Below are positions 27,236 through 34,797 of a stretch of 51,207 bases of DNA, piece after piece. Each line of letters starts with the position of its first letter. Position 1 is the first letter of the stretch. Source of the DNA: Collimonas sp. OK412 (GTDB taxonomy: Bacteria > Pseudomonadota > Gammaproteobacteria > Burkholderiales > Burkholderiaceae_D). The stretch covers positions 1-51,207 of the forward strand of contig NZ_FOLC01000030.1 of assembly GCF_900112135.1 (NCBI RefSeq), written 5' to 3'. The notes under the pieces were generated by a model, which was not told the origin of the DNA, searched no databases, and saw only the letters and a program-made list of their open reading frames with translations. A program made the position numbers and the translations under genes.

Positions 27236-28117
27236 TCAAACACGCTGAGAGAGCGTCGTCACGAAGAAATCAGTTACCAGCCGCACACGGGCAGGTACAA
27301 ACCTACGCTTTGGCCAGACGAGGCTGACGTCTCTGGCTTCATTCAGAAACCGGTCGAGTACAGTAATGATGTCTGGATGCTGGAGTTCGTCGACCAACGA
27401 CGCCCGGGAAAACATGCCAATGCCCACACCGGCAAGCACCCCGGAAAGAATCGTTTCCATACTATTGGATGAAAGATTGCCGCTCACTGGCACGGTGAAT
27501 TCTCCTTTTGGGCCGACAAAAGCCCAATTCGTCATCTCGTTGTAGACAAGACAATTGTGATTGACAAGATCGTCCGGGACAGTGGGCGCCCCGTGCCGAT
27601 CAAAATAACGGCGAGACCCGACACATGCCAATGAAGTGCCCGTCACTCGTTTGACCACAGCATCCGGATCGTGCACCGGACCGACTCTAACCGCCAAATC
27701 AATCCCGTCCGCAAGCAAATCCCGGACGCTGTCCGAAAGACCAAGGTCCAACTTGATCTTCGGATGAAGTGACAACAATTGTGGGATGAGCGGAAGGACA
27801 TGAAGCCGGCCGAATGTGGAGGGTGCCGCGATCCTGACGAGACCGGAGACCTCCAGGGTGCTGCTGGTTAGCTCTCCGTCGGCTTCGTTCACCTCCTCAA
27901 GAAGCGGCTTGATACGGTCATAGTATTTCCGCCCTTGCTCGGTCAGCGTCACGCTGCGCGTGCTCCTATTGAATAGCAGCACACCGAGCCGCTTTTCCAA
28001 TGCACTGATGGATTTGCTCATTCCAGATTGTGAATCGTGAAGCCGGCGCGCGGCAGCGGAAAAACCACCCGCTTCTACGACCGTGATAAAAGCGGTCAAC
28101 TCATGAAATCGATCCAT
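27236..28117 (-). CDS. LysR-family transcriptional regulator
   Basis: 293 residues. N-terminal winged HTH (MDRFHELTAFITVVEAGGFS, HDSQSGMSKSISALEKRLGV, FNRSTRSVTLTEQGRKYYDR) and a substrate-binding domain of the CrgA/DmlR-like kind (GLVRIAAPSTFGRLHVLPLI, DLAVRVGPVHDPDAVVKRV). GAGGAAA ribosome binding site. It is divergent from an SDR gene, with a palindrome of T-N11-A type between them (28201-28219). The usual inference is that it controls that SDR and itself. Effector unknown. Confidence 0.93.
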   Translation of the reverse strand: MDRFHELTAFITVVEAGGFSAAARRLHDSQSGMSKSISALEKRLGVLLFNRSTRSVTLTEQGRKYYDRIKPLLEEVNEADGELTSSTLEVSGLVRIAAPSTFGRLHVLPLIPQLLSLHPKIKLDLGLSDSVRDLLADGIDLAVRVGPVHDPDAVVKRVTGTSLACVGSRRYFDRHGAPTVPDDLVNHNCLVYNEMTNWAFVGPKGEFTVPVSGNLSSNSMETILSGVLAGVGIGMFSRASLVDELQHPDIITVLDRFLNEARDVSLVWPKRRFVPARVRLVTDFFVTTLSQRV

Positions 28118-28200
28118 TGCGTTTCCTCGGCGAGCTCAGTGCGGCTCGCATGAACCCTGTCAGAAATCAGCTGCGCAACCTCCGCAACAGGCACATCGAC

Positions 28201-28219
28201 CTATTCTTTTTAAGAATAG
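28201..28219. promoter_or_regulatory. Palindromic LysR-type operator candidate
   Basis: CTATTCTT-TTT-AAGAATAG, a perfect 8-bp inverted repeat containing TTCTTTTTAAGAA, which fits the T-N11-A rule for LysR boxes. It lies 84 bp upstream of the lysR start. The rest of 28118-28471 has a short plus-strand open frame (28249-28461) without start signals, which I do not accept as a gene. Confidence 0.6.
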
Positions 28220-28471
28220 TACTATGAAATATTTGCTCATTATCAATCTTGATCAATCAAATTAGTATGGATGCGTTCCTGATCGACCGGCCGGATAGTG
28301 GCAATAGCGAACATGGCGACACGTTTGAACGAAACAGGGCGTCACAGCGGCCCAGAGCCATTTCGCAACTTGAAACCTTGGTGGACGGAACGACGCTGAT
28401 CGAGTTTTGGCCGCTATGTAACGGCGATTCTTCGGTCTATAACGAAACTACTGACCAATAGGACTAGAGCT

Positions 28472-29245
28472 ATGAGCACAGCAACGAATGTTCGAGAACA
28501 ACCGTCACCGCCCTTACTGAGCCTTTCAGGAAAAAAGGTGGTGGTGGTCGGCGGAAAAACGGGAATCGGCCTTGGAATTGCGCGCGCGGCGTATGCAGCG
28601 GGTGCGTCCGTGACGGTCGCTAGTCGGCGTATCACCTCGGTGGAGGAACGCCCAGATCTGGCTAATTTCGAACAAGTGACCTTGGATATTTGCGATGAGG
28701 CAGCAGTGAGAGAGGCCTTTGACGGCATAGGACCATTCGACCATCTCGCCGTCACGGCAGGGCCCGACCTGGGGACCTGGGGGACTTTCATGGACGACGA
28801 TATGCGCGGCGTTCGAAGCTATATCGAAAATAAGTTCTTGGGCAGTTGGGCCTGTGCGCGTTATGCAGCGCCCCACCTGAGAGCCGGCGGCTCGATTACC
28901 TTCCTTACAGGTGGCACGGGAGCGCGACCAAAAGTCGGCTTCAGCGCTGTCACTTCGGCGTTTGTCGCAGTGGAGTCCTTATCGGGCTCACTCGCACTCG
29001 AACTGGCGCCTACCCGTGTAAACACGATACGTCCAGGCTATGTCGACACAGACTTGTGGCGCGTTATGTCCGATAACGAGCGCGAGGCCTTGAGAGCAAA
29101 AGTACGTGAGACCTTTCCGGCGCGACACGCGGGCACGGCGGATGATATTGGACACGCCGCGCTGTTCCTGATGACCAACCCCTATGTAACCGGCACCGTC
29201 ATCGAGGTATCCGGTGGTGAGAACCTGGTTCCGAGCGTTTTCTAA
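28472..29245 (+). CDS. Atypical short-chain dehydrogenase/reductase (SDR)
   Basis: 257 residues. Rossmann fold with the dinucleotide motif VVGGKTGIGLGIARAA in place of TGxxxGIG, DHLAVTAGPDLGTWG near the usual NNAG, and the late RVNTIRPGYVDTDLW and VTGTVIEVSGGE. The catalytic YxxxK is not visible: the position reads GFSAVTSAFVAVESL, with Phe and Thr where Tyr and Lys are expected. Related SDRs with this change are known to me as a recurrent group, so it is probably ancestral rather than a recent mutation, but classical oxidoreductase chemistry is doubtful. Probably controlled by the divergent LysR gene. Confidence 0.88.
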   Translation: MSTATNVREQPSPPLLSLSGKKVVVVGGKTGIGLGIARAAYAAGASVTVASRRITSVEERPDLANFEQVTLDICDEAAVREAFDGIGPFDHLAVTAGPDLGTWGTFMDDDMRGVRSYIENKFLGSWACARYAAPHLRAGGSITFLTGGTGARPKVGFSAVTSAFVAVESLSGSLALELAPTRVNTIRPGYVDTDLWRVMSDNEREALRAKVRETFPARHAGTADDIGHAALFLMTNPYVTGTVIEVSGGENLVPSVF

Positions 29246-29528
29246 CGAGCGCCACGGCTTCTTTAGCTCCGGTAAACGAAGATCTGCGGCCCTATCGATA
29301 GCGGACAGGGCCGCTTTGCGGATAACAGTAGACGTTCGCTCGGACAATTCGACGGACCGCTTTGGTCGAAGAGACGACATCTGCGTTAGCACTCGAACGA
29401 CCGCATTTGTGAGCGGAGCGATCGCTGGAATGTCTGCTGCCCGTAGCTGTTTAGTTTAGGGTTTGTGAATGCCAATAATCTTACAATCGATACCATTACA
29501 ATGACTGATGCTGGCTTCATTCTTGCAT

Positions 29529-29939
29529 CTATCCAATTTCCTGCTGCAACTGTTCCACCAGCTCTTCAACCAAATATCTACGGTGTGGCGGCAACTCCTG
29601 AATCTTTGCCGCGAGATTGATCAGTTCTGAGGGCGGCTTTTTCACATTTTTCGCGGCCACATCTTTTGCCGCAGATGCTGGTTTCAATGGCGCAGGTCCA
29701 TAGTGCAGCCAATGCTGATCCACATTCAGCCATTTCGCTATTGTCGCCAGCTTGTCGTTGGTTGGGATTGCCCGTCCTGTCAGCCACTTGTGCGCTGTCT
29801 GCGGCGAGATCGCATTGCCTTGGTGCCGAAGATTGAATCGGAGCGCGAGTTCAGTCGCACCCTGGACCGATTCGGGGCTACGTCGTAATGCAAATTCAAG
29901 ACGTTTCGTGAACGCCGCTTTCTCTGTGGTGGTAGGCAT
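29529..29939 (-). CDS. XRE-type (phage repressor-like) DNA-binding protein
   Basis: 136 residues. The HTH region is about 8-70: FTKRLEFALRRSPESVQGAT, then AISPQTAHKWLTGRAIPTNDKLATIAKWLNV, the pattern of Cro/CI-like HTH proteins in which the recognition helix follows SPQTAHKW. A Lys/Pro-rich linker and a short C-terminal helix rich in Glu and Gln (PPHRRYLVEELVEQLQQEIG) may mediate dimerisation. No protease-like domain. Forty bases upstream of its start lies a perfect 32-bp palindrome, very likely its own operator. It is divergent from the small gene at 30130. Confidence 0.88.
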   Translation of the reverse strand: MPTTTEKAAFTKRLEFALRRSPESVQGATELALRFNLRHQGNAISPQTAHKWLTGRAIPTNDKLATIAKWLNVDQHWLHYGPAPLKPASAAKDVAAKNVKKPPSELINLAAKIQELPPHRRYLVEELVEQLQQEIG

Positions 29940-29975
29940 GATCGCATTCTGCGATATCTCTTATAGCACGGCGTC

Positions 29976-30007
29976 AACCATTTAAGATAATATTATCTTA
30001 AATGGTT
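29976..30007. promoter_or_regulatory. Perfect 32-bp palindrome, operator candidate for the XRE regulator
   Basis: The half-site AACCATTTAAGATAAT is followed directly by its exact complement. A further partial half-site (TAATATCTTGA) sits a few bases to the right. It lies between the start codons of the XRE gene and the gene at 30130, so one bound dimer pair could control both. No T tract and no G/C stem, so it is not a terminator. Confidence 0.75.
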
Positions 30008-30129
30008 TAATAATATCTTGAGTTGAGCGGCAGTGTCCTCGGGGAATGGCTCTTCATGAATGTGACCAAAGGGTGGGAAAGAGCCACGTAGTTTTAGACA
30101 AAACTTAGCGCATTATCAAGGAGCATCCT

Positions 30130-30477
30130 ATGACCAGTATAAGCAGCCCATCCATTCAACATCCCTCGAAAGCCAAACATCAACCATTTTCGTGGCTAGT
30201 CGAAGATTTACACATGAACACACCGGCTCAATTCATGGCAATCACGTTGGATATCAGTCGAGGCATTCAAACCTGCCTATCACTGATTTACGCCAGTGAT
30301 CTCGCGCGTGAGCAGCGCGACGATGCATCTCCACCGCCGCTGAACGTAGCCGACACCGAAAGCCTGACGCGCATGGCGATGGCCGCCGCACGTATGCTGT
30401 CGGAGCGCGCGCAGGGCCATATCGATGTGCTTAACGACATGCATGCGAGCAAAGGGGATTGCGAGCTCAGTGGGTGA
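30130..30477 (+). CDS. Small hypothetical protein divergent from the XRE regulator
   Basis: 115 residues. An AAGGAG lies 6-7 nt before the ATG, so it is very probably translated. Predicted mostly helical and soluble, with no signal peptide. The pattern (N-terminal Ser/Pro-rich segment, then AQFMAITLDISRGIQTCLSLIYASDLA, then ESLTRMAMAAARMLSERAQGHIDVLND) resembles small two-helix hypotheticals common in Pseudomonas and Burkholderia, but I cannot name a family. A decayed stretch at 36815-36860 matches its last 15 codons, indicating that this gene once had a second copy beside the paralogous NTF2-like gene. Confidence 0.65.
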   Translation: MTSISSPSIQHPSKAKHQPFSWLVEDLHMNTPAQFMAITLDISRGIQTCLSLIYASDLAREQRDDASPPPLNVADTESLTRMAMAAARMLSERAQGHIDVLNDMHASKGDCELSG

Positions 30478-30596
30478 TGCAGTACAAATTCATCTTGTTT
30501 TTCTTGTGGCGCAATAGGTGGGGCAGTGCATGACCCCAGCCATCGAAAGTCTAGGTTGAAATAGCGTCTGCTTCATCGCCATGGCTTATTTCACTG
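30470..30596. repeat. Duplicated 127-bp segment, copy A
   Basis: From GTGATGCAGTACAAATT to ATGGCTTATTTCACTG it aligns almost gap-free with 37264-37391, at roughly 85 percent identity by eye. It includes an imperfect inverted repeat GGGGCAGTGCATGACCCC. Its right tip preserves the last codons (TVK-stop on the minus strand) of the NTF2-like gene whose intact copy ends at 37382. 30597-30720 holds nothing I recognise. Confidence 0.75.
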
Positions 30597-30720
30597 TCCA
30601 TCCACGTGGTGGCAGGTGAAAAATCTACACCATTACGGAGTGGGACCGAAGTGATGCGATCAGACATGAGCTTCATGCTGATGCGCATCAATTTCATATG
30701 AGGATTTCTCGTAGCGACAA

Positions 30721-31026
30721 TCAGCGATTTGTTGAAGATGTCTGAAAGAAATTGCCAAGGATGCCTACAAATTTCACATGCCGAGTCCCCAGGTTCGAAT
30801 CGTAAGTGCTAAACAGAACATAGTTATTCCTCACCGTGCTGCTGGCTATGAAGCTGCTAGCCACCCCGCCAAATAGCGTTCCCAGTGTCCGCGTCACGTC
30901 ATCCCGTTTGTCGGCTTCCTGGGTGATTATTTGATGAATGTGTTGTTCATAGCTGTCCAGCTTGGGGTTTGTGAACGCCAGCAGCCCTACAATCGATAGC
31001 ACTATGATGGTTGGGGATAGTTTCAT
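30721..31026 (-). CDS. DUF4359-like small secreted/membrane protein
   Basis: 101 residues. A hydrophobic N-terminus (LSPTIIVLSIVGLLAFT) is followed by NPKLDSYEQHIHQII, the arrangement of DUF4359 proteins, and a second mildly hydrophobic stretch (TLFGGVASSFIASS). It ends with VKFVGILGNFF. Probably an inner-membrane-anchored protein with a periplasmic domain. GAGAAG precedes the ATG. It lies 36 bp after the SRPBCC gene in the same direction and may be cotranscribed. Function unknown. Confidence 0.65.
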   Translation of the reverse strand: MKLSPTIIVLSIVGLLAFTNPKLDSYEQHIHQIITQEADKRDDVTRTLGTLFGGVASSFIASSTVRNNYVLFSTYDSNLGTRHVKFVGILGNFFQTSSTNR

Positions 31027-31062
31027 TCTTCTCGGTCAAAAAATATAAATTCAATGTGGCTT

Positions 31063-31563
31063 CTAGAGGGACATCTGTTTTTCTTCAAGCACGGCCTTGA
31101 TATTTCGAAGTGCCTGGGCTGACTGGCGGACCAGTATCCAGCGCGTGAAGGTCGAGTCCAGCAATCGCCACGGCCAGCGCTTTGAGCGGAATTCCAGGGT
31201 GCGATGGAAGCGGCAGCCGCTGTTTGTGGGCATGATCGTGTAGGTGATGTGCGCTGCGCCATTCTTGGTGTCGGTGGCAATTTCCCAGGACCGGGGCGGC
31301 GAGCAGGCAGTTACCGTCCACAGCGCCTGGTCGCGGCGGCCTGCAACCGCGATCAGTTCCAGCATGGTCTCGCCGGTAACTAATGGACGATTCGGGACAT
31401 CGCGCACTTCCACCGTGGCCGGATGCCAGGTGCGCCAGAGCGCCGGCGTGGTCACGTAATCGAAGACTTCCTGGTGCGGCCGGTTGATGTCGATCTCTGT
31501 GTCAATTCTGATGCAATGCAGAGAGAAGGTTTGCCATTCGTTTTCGGCGTTATGCGCGTACAT
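31063..31563 (-). CDS. SRPBCC family protein (polyketide cyclase/START-like)
   Basis: 166 residues with a GGAGG ribosome binding site. The start of the fold is clear: IDTEIDINRPHQEVFDYVTTPALWRTWHPATVEV, the helix-grip domain that binds hydrophobic ligands. The C-terminus (FRSKRWPWRLLDSTFTRWILVRQSAQALRNIKAVLEE) supplies the long closing helix. Cytoplasmic. Ligand unknown. It begins 27 bp after the antibiotic-biosynthesis-monooxygenase gene; the pairing of these two small alpha+beta barrels suggests a shared role with an aromatic or polyketide-like compound, but this is speculation. Confidence 0.85.
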   Translation of the reverse strand: MYAHNAENEWQTFSLHCIRIDTEIDINRPHQEVFDYVTTPALWRTWHPATVEVRDVPNRPLVTGETMLELIAVAGRRDQALWTVTACSPPRSWEIATDTKNGAAHITYTIMPTNSGCRFHRTLEFRSKRWPWRLLDSTFTRWILVRQSAQALRNIKAVLEEKQMSL

Positions 31564-31590
31564 CGCTGATACCTCCGGTATTGTATTTTC

Positions 31591-31878
31591 TCAGGCGAGT
31601 TGCGTGTAGCGATGGATGACGGGCGGCTGCGCCAGCAACGGAGTCGCTTTGGCGATTGCCGCGGCAACATGGGGTGTAGCCATATGCGCGTCGGCCGCTG
31701 CCTGCTCTGCCCAGTGCTCGATGGTCACAAATTCGAGCGGATTTTCTTCATCCTGAAACAGCTCGTAACTCTGGCATCCCGCCTCGTTGCGGCTGGGGCC
31801 AACCAGATCCTGCAATATGTTTTTCATTGACGATTCCGCGCCTGATTGCGATGAAATCCGGGCCATGATCTTGATCAT
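31591..31878 (-). CDS. Antibiotic biosynthesis monooxygenase (ABM/YgiN-like) protein
   Basis: 95 residues from MIKIMARISSQSGAESSMKN, with GGGAGGAAA just upstream; the longer open frame to 32016 has no start signal. The ABM fold is recognisable from NILQDLVGPSRNEAGCQSYELFQDEENPLEFVTIEHWA and ADAHMATPHVAAAI. Relatives are dimeric ferredoxin-like proteins such as quinol monooxygenase YgiN. First of three co-directional genes (ABM, SRPBCC, DUF4359). Confidence 0.9.
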   Translation of the reverse strand: MIKIMARISSQSGAESSMKNILQDLVGPSRNEAGCQSYELFQDEENPLEFVTIEHWAEQAAADAHMATPHVAAAIAKATPLLAQPPVIHRYTQLA

Positions 31879-32070
31879 TTTATTTTCCTCCCGTTGCGGC
31901 AGATGAGAGTGGGGCTGGCAACGCCTGAAATCCGAGGACAATTGCTCGTGTCTGCCGCCAGCTCCTGTGAAGATAATGATACGCCCGTTAATACTAAAGA
32001 ACTGAGGAATCGTCAAAAGCCAGCTCAGTTAGTTCTTGATAGGCCAATCCTTGCAGTTTCCCAACATTTT

Positions 32071-32580
32071 TCACCTCACGGCATACAGTTCGCTGACAAT
32101 TTTCCAGCGCCCCTGGACTTTCAGCAACTGCAGGATTTTCCAGCCTTGGGTACTCTCGCCGGATTCGACGAGCGTCGTTTCAAAGTCTAAAGACACCTGG
32201 GCCAGATCGCCGTTTTGTTCAATCCTGATATTCGAAATTTTTTGACTATATTTTTTACCGCTCTCGAAGACCGCCTTCCGAAATCCTGCATAACCTTGCA
32301 AACTTTGCGAAATGGGCTTGAATGACGGACTTAATTTTTCCCCAAGGCCGAAGAAAGGTATTTTCTCGTCCAACAGCTGGGATTCGAAAAGCGCGCGGTC
32401 TCCAGTCGTCACGCTCTTGGCATAGTTATCCAAAACTTCCTGGATCTGTCGTTGGCTCTCTTTACTCGGAATATGGTCGGTTTTTCCGTTCAATGATGGA
32501 AGTTCTTCGCCCAGCGCAATCGACAAATATGCGTTCCAGTTATCGGCTTTGCTAAAGACTGAGGCGGCCAAATCACGCAA
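32071..32580 (-). pseudogene. NTF2-like secreted protein paralog, 5' end replaced by IS21 remnant
   Basis: From EELPSLNGK onward it is about 95 percent identical to the product of 37382-37903, including GDRALFESQLLDEKIPFFGLG, SLQGYAGFRKAVFESGKKYS and GRWKIVSELY. The first 24 residues, MRDLAASVFSKADNWNAYLS and so on, are the antisense of an IS21 istA fragment. They replace the signal peptide found in the other copy. Without signal peptide and native promoter it is probably non-functional, though the frame is open. The fold looks like the SnoaL/DUF4440 (NTF2-like) group. Confidence 0.75.
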
Positions 32581-32734
32581 GCAACGGCGTACATTGAAGC
32601 TGATCCATGAAGACCTGAAGAGATTGGGTTTTGAGGGGTCTTATGACAGGGTGGCTGAGTTCGCGAGGGTATGGCGAGCGGGTCAAACTGACAGGGTCAA
32701 CTCAGCAAGAAAACGAACACGGAGTGTCCTATAA
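32511..32734 (+). mobile_element. IS21-family istA fragment
   Basis: Reading AFQLSALLKTEAAKSRKQRR, then TLKLIHEDLKRLGFEGSYDRVAEFARVWRAGQ, this is the N-terminal region of an IS21 transposase (IstA of the IS1326-like group). Only about 65 codons remain; the DDE core and istB are missing. Homology to the paralogous locus at 37803 stops at about 32510, which marks the junction. Confidence 0.8.
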
Positions 32735-32820
32735 AAGGCACGCGCTATCGGTTGAAAATCACCGATCCAGCGCATCGGCAATTGCCTCTCTAAACAATCT
32801 TCGAATTCTAAGCAAAAAAC

Positions 32821-33606
32821 CTAACTCTGCCGGACCTTCTGAGCGTCATCGATGATGTAACGTTCGCTCCATGCTGCAATCACGTTTGCTGCGTACAAAG
32901 CATCGCTTTTCCGGGTCAGGAGATGATCTGCATCATCTAGGGATACGAAGCTTTTCGGATGTTTCGCAACGCTGAAAATATGACTCGCATTCTGCATCGC
33001 GACTGTCTCATCTTGCGGCGAGTGCATTACTAGCAACGCGCCGTCAAACTCCGAAACCTTGTGCAGCAATCGATGTTTCTCTGCATCGATAAGAAACTGC
33101 CGCTTGATTCTGAATGGGCGCCCGCTGAGCTTTACTACGGCTTCGCCATTAGTTTGAATCTCGTCGATATACCCACGGAACTGTTTCTTGACATGTGCTG
33201 GGTCGCTTGGTGCGCCGATCGTGACGACACCGCGCACCTCCGGTATCTTTGAAGCGGCGGCAAGTACTGCCGCGCCGCCCAGGCTGTGCCCGATCAGCAT
33301 GGACGGCGCCCGATATGTCTGCCGCAAATAATCTGCCGCTGCGGTCAGATCAGCCAGGTTTGAGGAAAAATTGGTATTGGCAAATTCCCCCTCACTTGCA
33401 CCCAGGCCGGTAAAGTCGAAGCGCAACACAGCTATGCCGCGGGTCGCGAGCGCCTGTCCAATCCGACTGGCTGCGAGAATGTCTTTACCGCCTGTGAAGC
33501 AATGCGCGAACAGAGCGTAGGCACGTGTTTCCCCCTCCGGCATATCGAGGCGAGCGGCAAGTTTTTGCCTTTCCGTCCCTAAGAACTCGAAACGTTCCGT
33601 TGGCAT
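32821..33606 (-). CDS. Alpha/beta hydrolase
   Basis: 261 residues from MPTERFEFLGTERQKLAARL, with GGAG 8 nt upstream. The nucleophile elbow is LIGHSLGGAAV with Ser108; the oxyanion region is FAHCFTGGKD; the acid and base are probably in MHSPQDETV (Asp) and DDADHLL (His). The sequence is that of the hydrolase half of the bifunctional alpha/beta hydrolase-OsmC proteins, but no OsmC domain follows, so it is the short form. Cytoplasmic serine hydrolase of unknown substrate. Monocistronic, 83 bp after the dehydrogenase gene. Confidence 0.88.
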   Translation of the reverse strand: MPTERFEFLGTERQKLAARLDMPEGETRAYALFAHCFTGGKDILAASRIGQALATRGIAVLRFDFTGLGASEGEFANTNFSSNLADLTAAADYLRQTYRAPSMLIGHSLGGAAVLAAASKIPEVRGVVTIGAPSDPAHVKKQFRGYIDEIQTNGEAVVKLSGRPFRIKRQFLIDAEKHRLLHKVSEFDGALLVMHSPQDETVAMQNASHIFSVAKHPKSFVSLDDADHLLTRKSDALYAANVIAAWSERYIIDDAQKVRQS

Positions 33607-33703
33607 TTTTGTTCTCCGCACATATTAAAAATGAAAACCATGATCGTGCCAACTTGGGGAAGCATATTCCGCCGCTGCACAGTTCGGTGAATCACAAGTC
33701 AGA

Positions 33704-34735
33704 TCACCCAAGCCGACGCACGATGGCATCGGTAAATTCTTGGGTCGACGCCTTGCCCTTGAGATCACCAGTGGCAATGTGATCCTTGTTAATGGTGTCG
33801 TTGATCACGGTGCGCAGTCGCAGCGCCAGGTCATCGTGGCCGACATGGTCCAGCATCTGCCCCGCAGCCAGCAGCAGGGAAATCGGGTTGGCGATGCCCT
33901 TGCCGGCAATGTCCGGCGCCGAGCCATGCACTGCTTCGAAGATCGCGACGTCATCGCCGATATTCGCGCCGGGCGCCATGCCCAGTCCGCCCACCAGGCC
34001 TGCCAGTTGATCCGACAGGATGTCGCCGAACAGATTGGTGCATAAGAGCATGTCGAACTGCCATGGATTAAGCACCAGCTGCATGGCGCAGGCGTCGACG
34101 ATCATGTCGTTCATCTGCACTTTACCTTCATACTCGCGCGCTACTTCCCGTGCGGCTTCCAGAAAAATGCCGGTCAGCGCCTTGAGGATGTTGGCCTTGT
34201 GGACTACGGTGATTTTCTTGCGGCCGTTCTTTACTGCGTACTCAAATGCAAAGCGCGCGATCTTCTTGCAAGCTTCACGGGTATTGATGCCGGTGGAGAC
34301 CGCAACCGCGCGCGGATCGTCGCCGACCGGGATGTAGTATTCGTGCGCCACATAGAAGCCGCCGATGTTTTCACGGATCAGGACGACGTCGATGTCTTCA
34401 AAGCGGCCTGGAACAATCGTTCTTGCCGGCCGCACATTGGCATATAGCTGGAATTCTTCGCGCAGGCGCACGTTGGAGGAACGGAAGCCGCCGCCGACAG
34501 GCGTGGTCAGCGGGCCCTTGAGGGCAAGCTTGTTTTCGCGGATGCTGGACAGGGTTGCTGCCGGCAGCGGGTCGCCGCAGCTGTTGACGCCGGCCATGCC
34601 TGCTTGCTGTATATCCCAAGAGAACGGGGATCCCAAAGCAGCCAATACCTGGACTGTTGCATCGACCACTTCAGGGCCAATGCCGTCGCCGGGGATCAGC
34701 GTCGCTGGAATTTGGGTAGTTATTGCGTTTTTCAT
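33704..34735 (-). CDS. NAD-type isocitrate/isopropylmalate family dehydrogenase
   Basis: 343 residues. Beta-decarboxylating dehydrogenase fold: IPATLIPGDGIGPEVV at the N-terminus, SSNVRLREEFQLYANVRPAR with the substrate Arg residues, KITVVHKANILK, metal-binding Asp in MNDMIVDACAMQLV and NLFGDILSDQLAG, and the cofactor loop EAVHGSAPDIAGKGIANP. The Asp and Ile following HGSAP suggest NAD rather than NADP. The substrate could be isocitrate, a malate/tartrate analogue or isopropylmalate. Sitting 62 bp downstream of a citrate/malate-type transporter points to a role in using an imported hydroxy-acid. Confidence 0.88.
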   Translation of the reverse strand: MKNAITTQIPATLIPGDGIGPEVVDATVQVLAALGSPFSWDIQQAGMAGVNSCGDPLPAATLSSIRENKLALKGPLTTPVGGGFRSSNVRLREEFQLYANVRPARTIVPGRFEDIDVVLIRENIGGFYVAHEYYIPVGDDPRAVAVSTGINTREACKKIARFAFEYAVKNGRKKITVVHKANILKALTGIFLEAAREVAREYEGKVQMNDMIVDACAMQLVLNPWQFDMLLCTNLFGDILSDQLAGLVGGLGMAPGANIGDDVAIFEAVHGSAPDIAGKGIANPISLLLAAGQMLDHVGHDDLALRLRTVINDTINKDHIATGDLKGKASTQEFTDAIVRRLG

Positions 34736-34797
34736 GAGATATTTTTTAAAAAATCTTTAATCGAATAGATTGATTGATCAGTGTATTTGTCAGGAAA

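Noticed and set aside
29214-29459. 81-codon plus-strand frame after the SDR gene
   Set aside because: Begins within the SDR coding sequence, no ribosome binding site, no recognisable protein.
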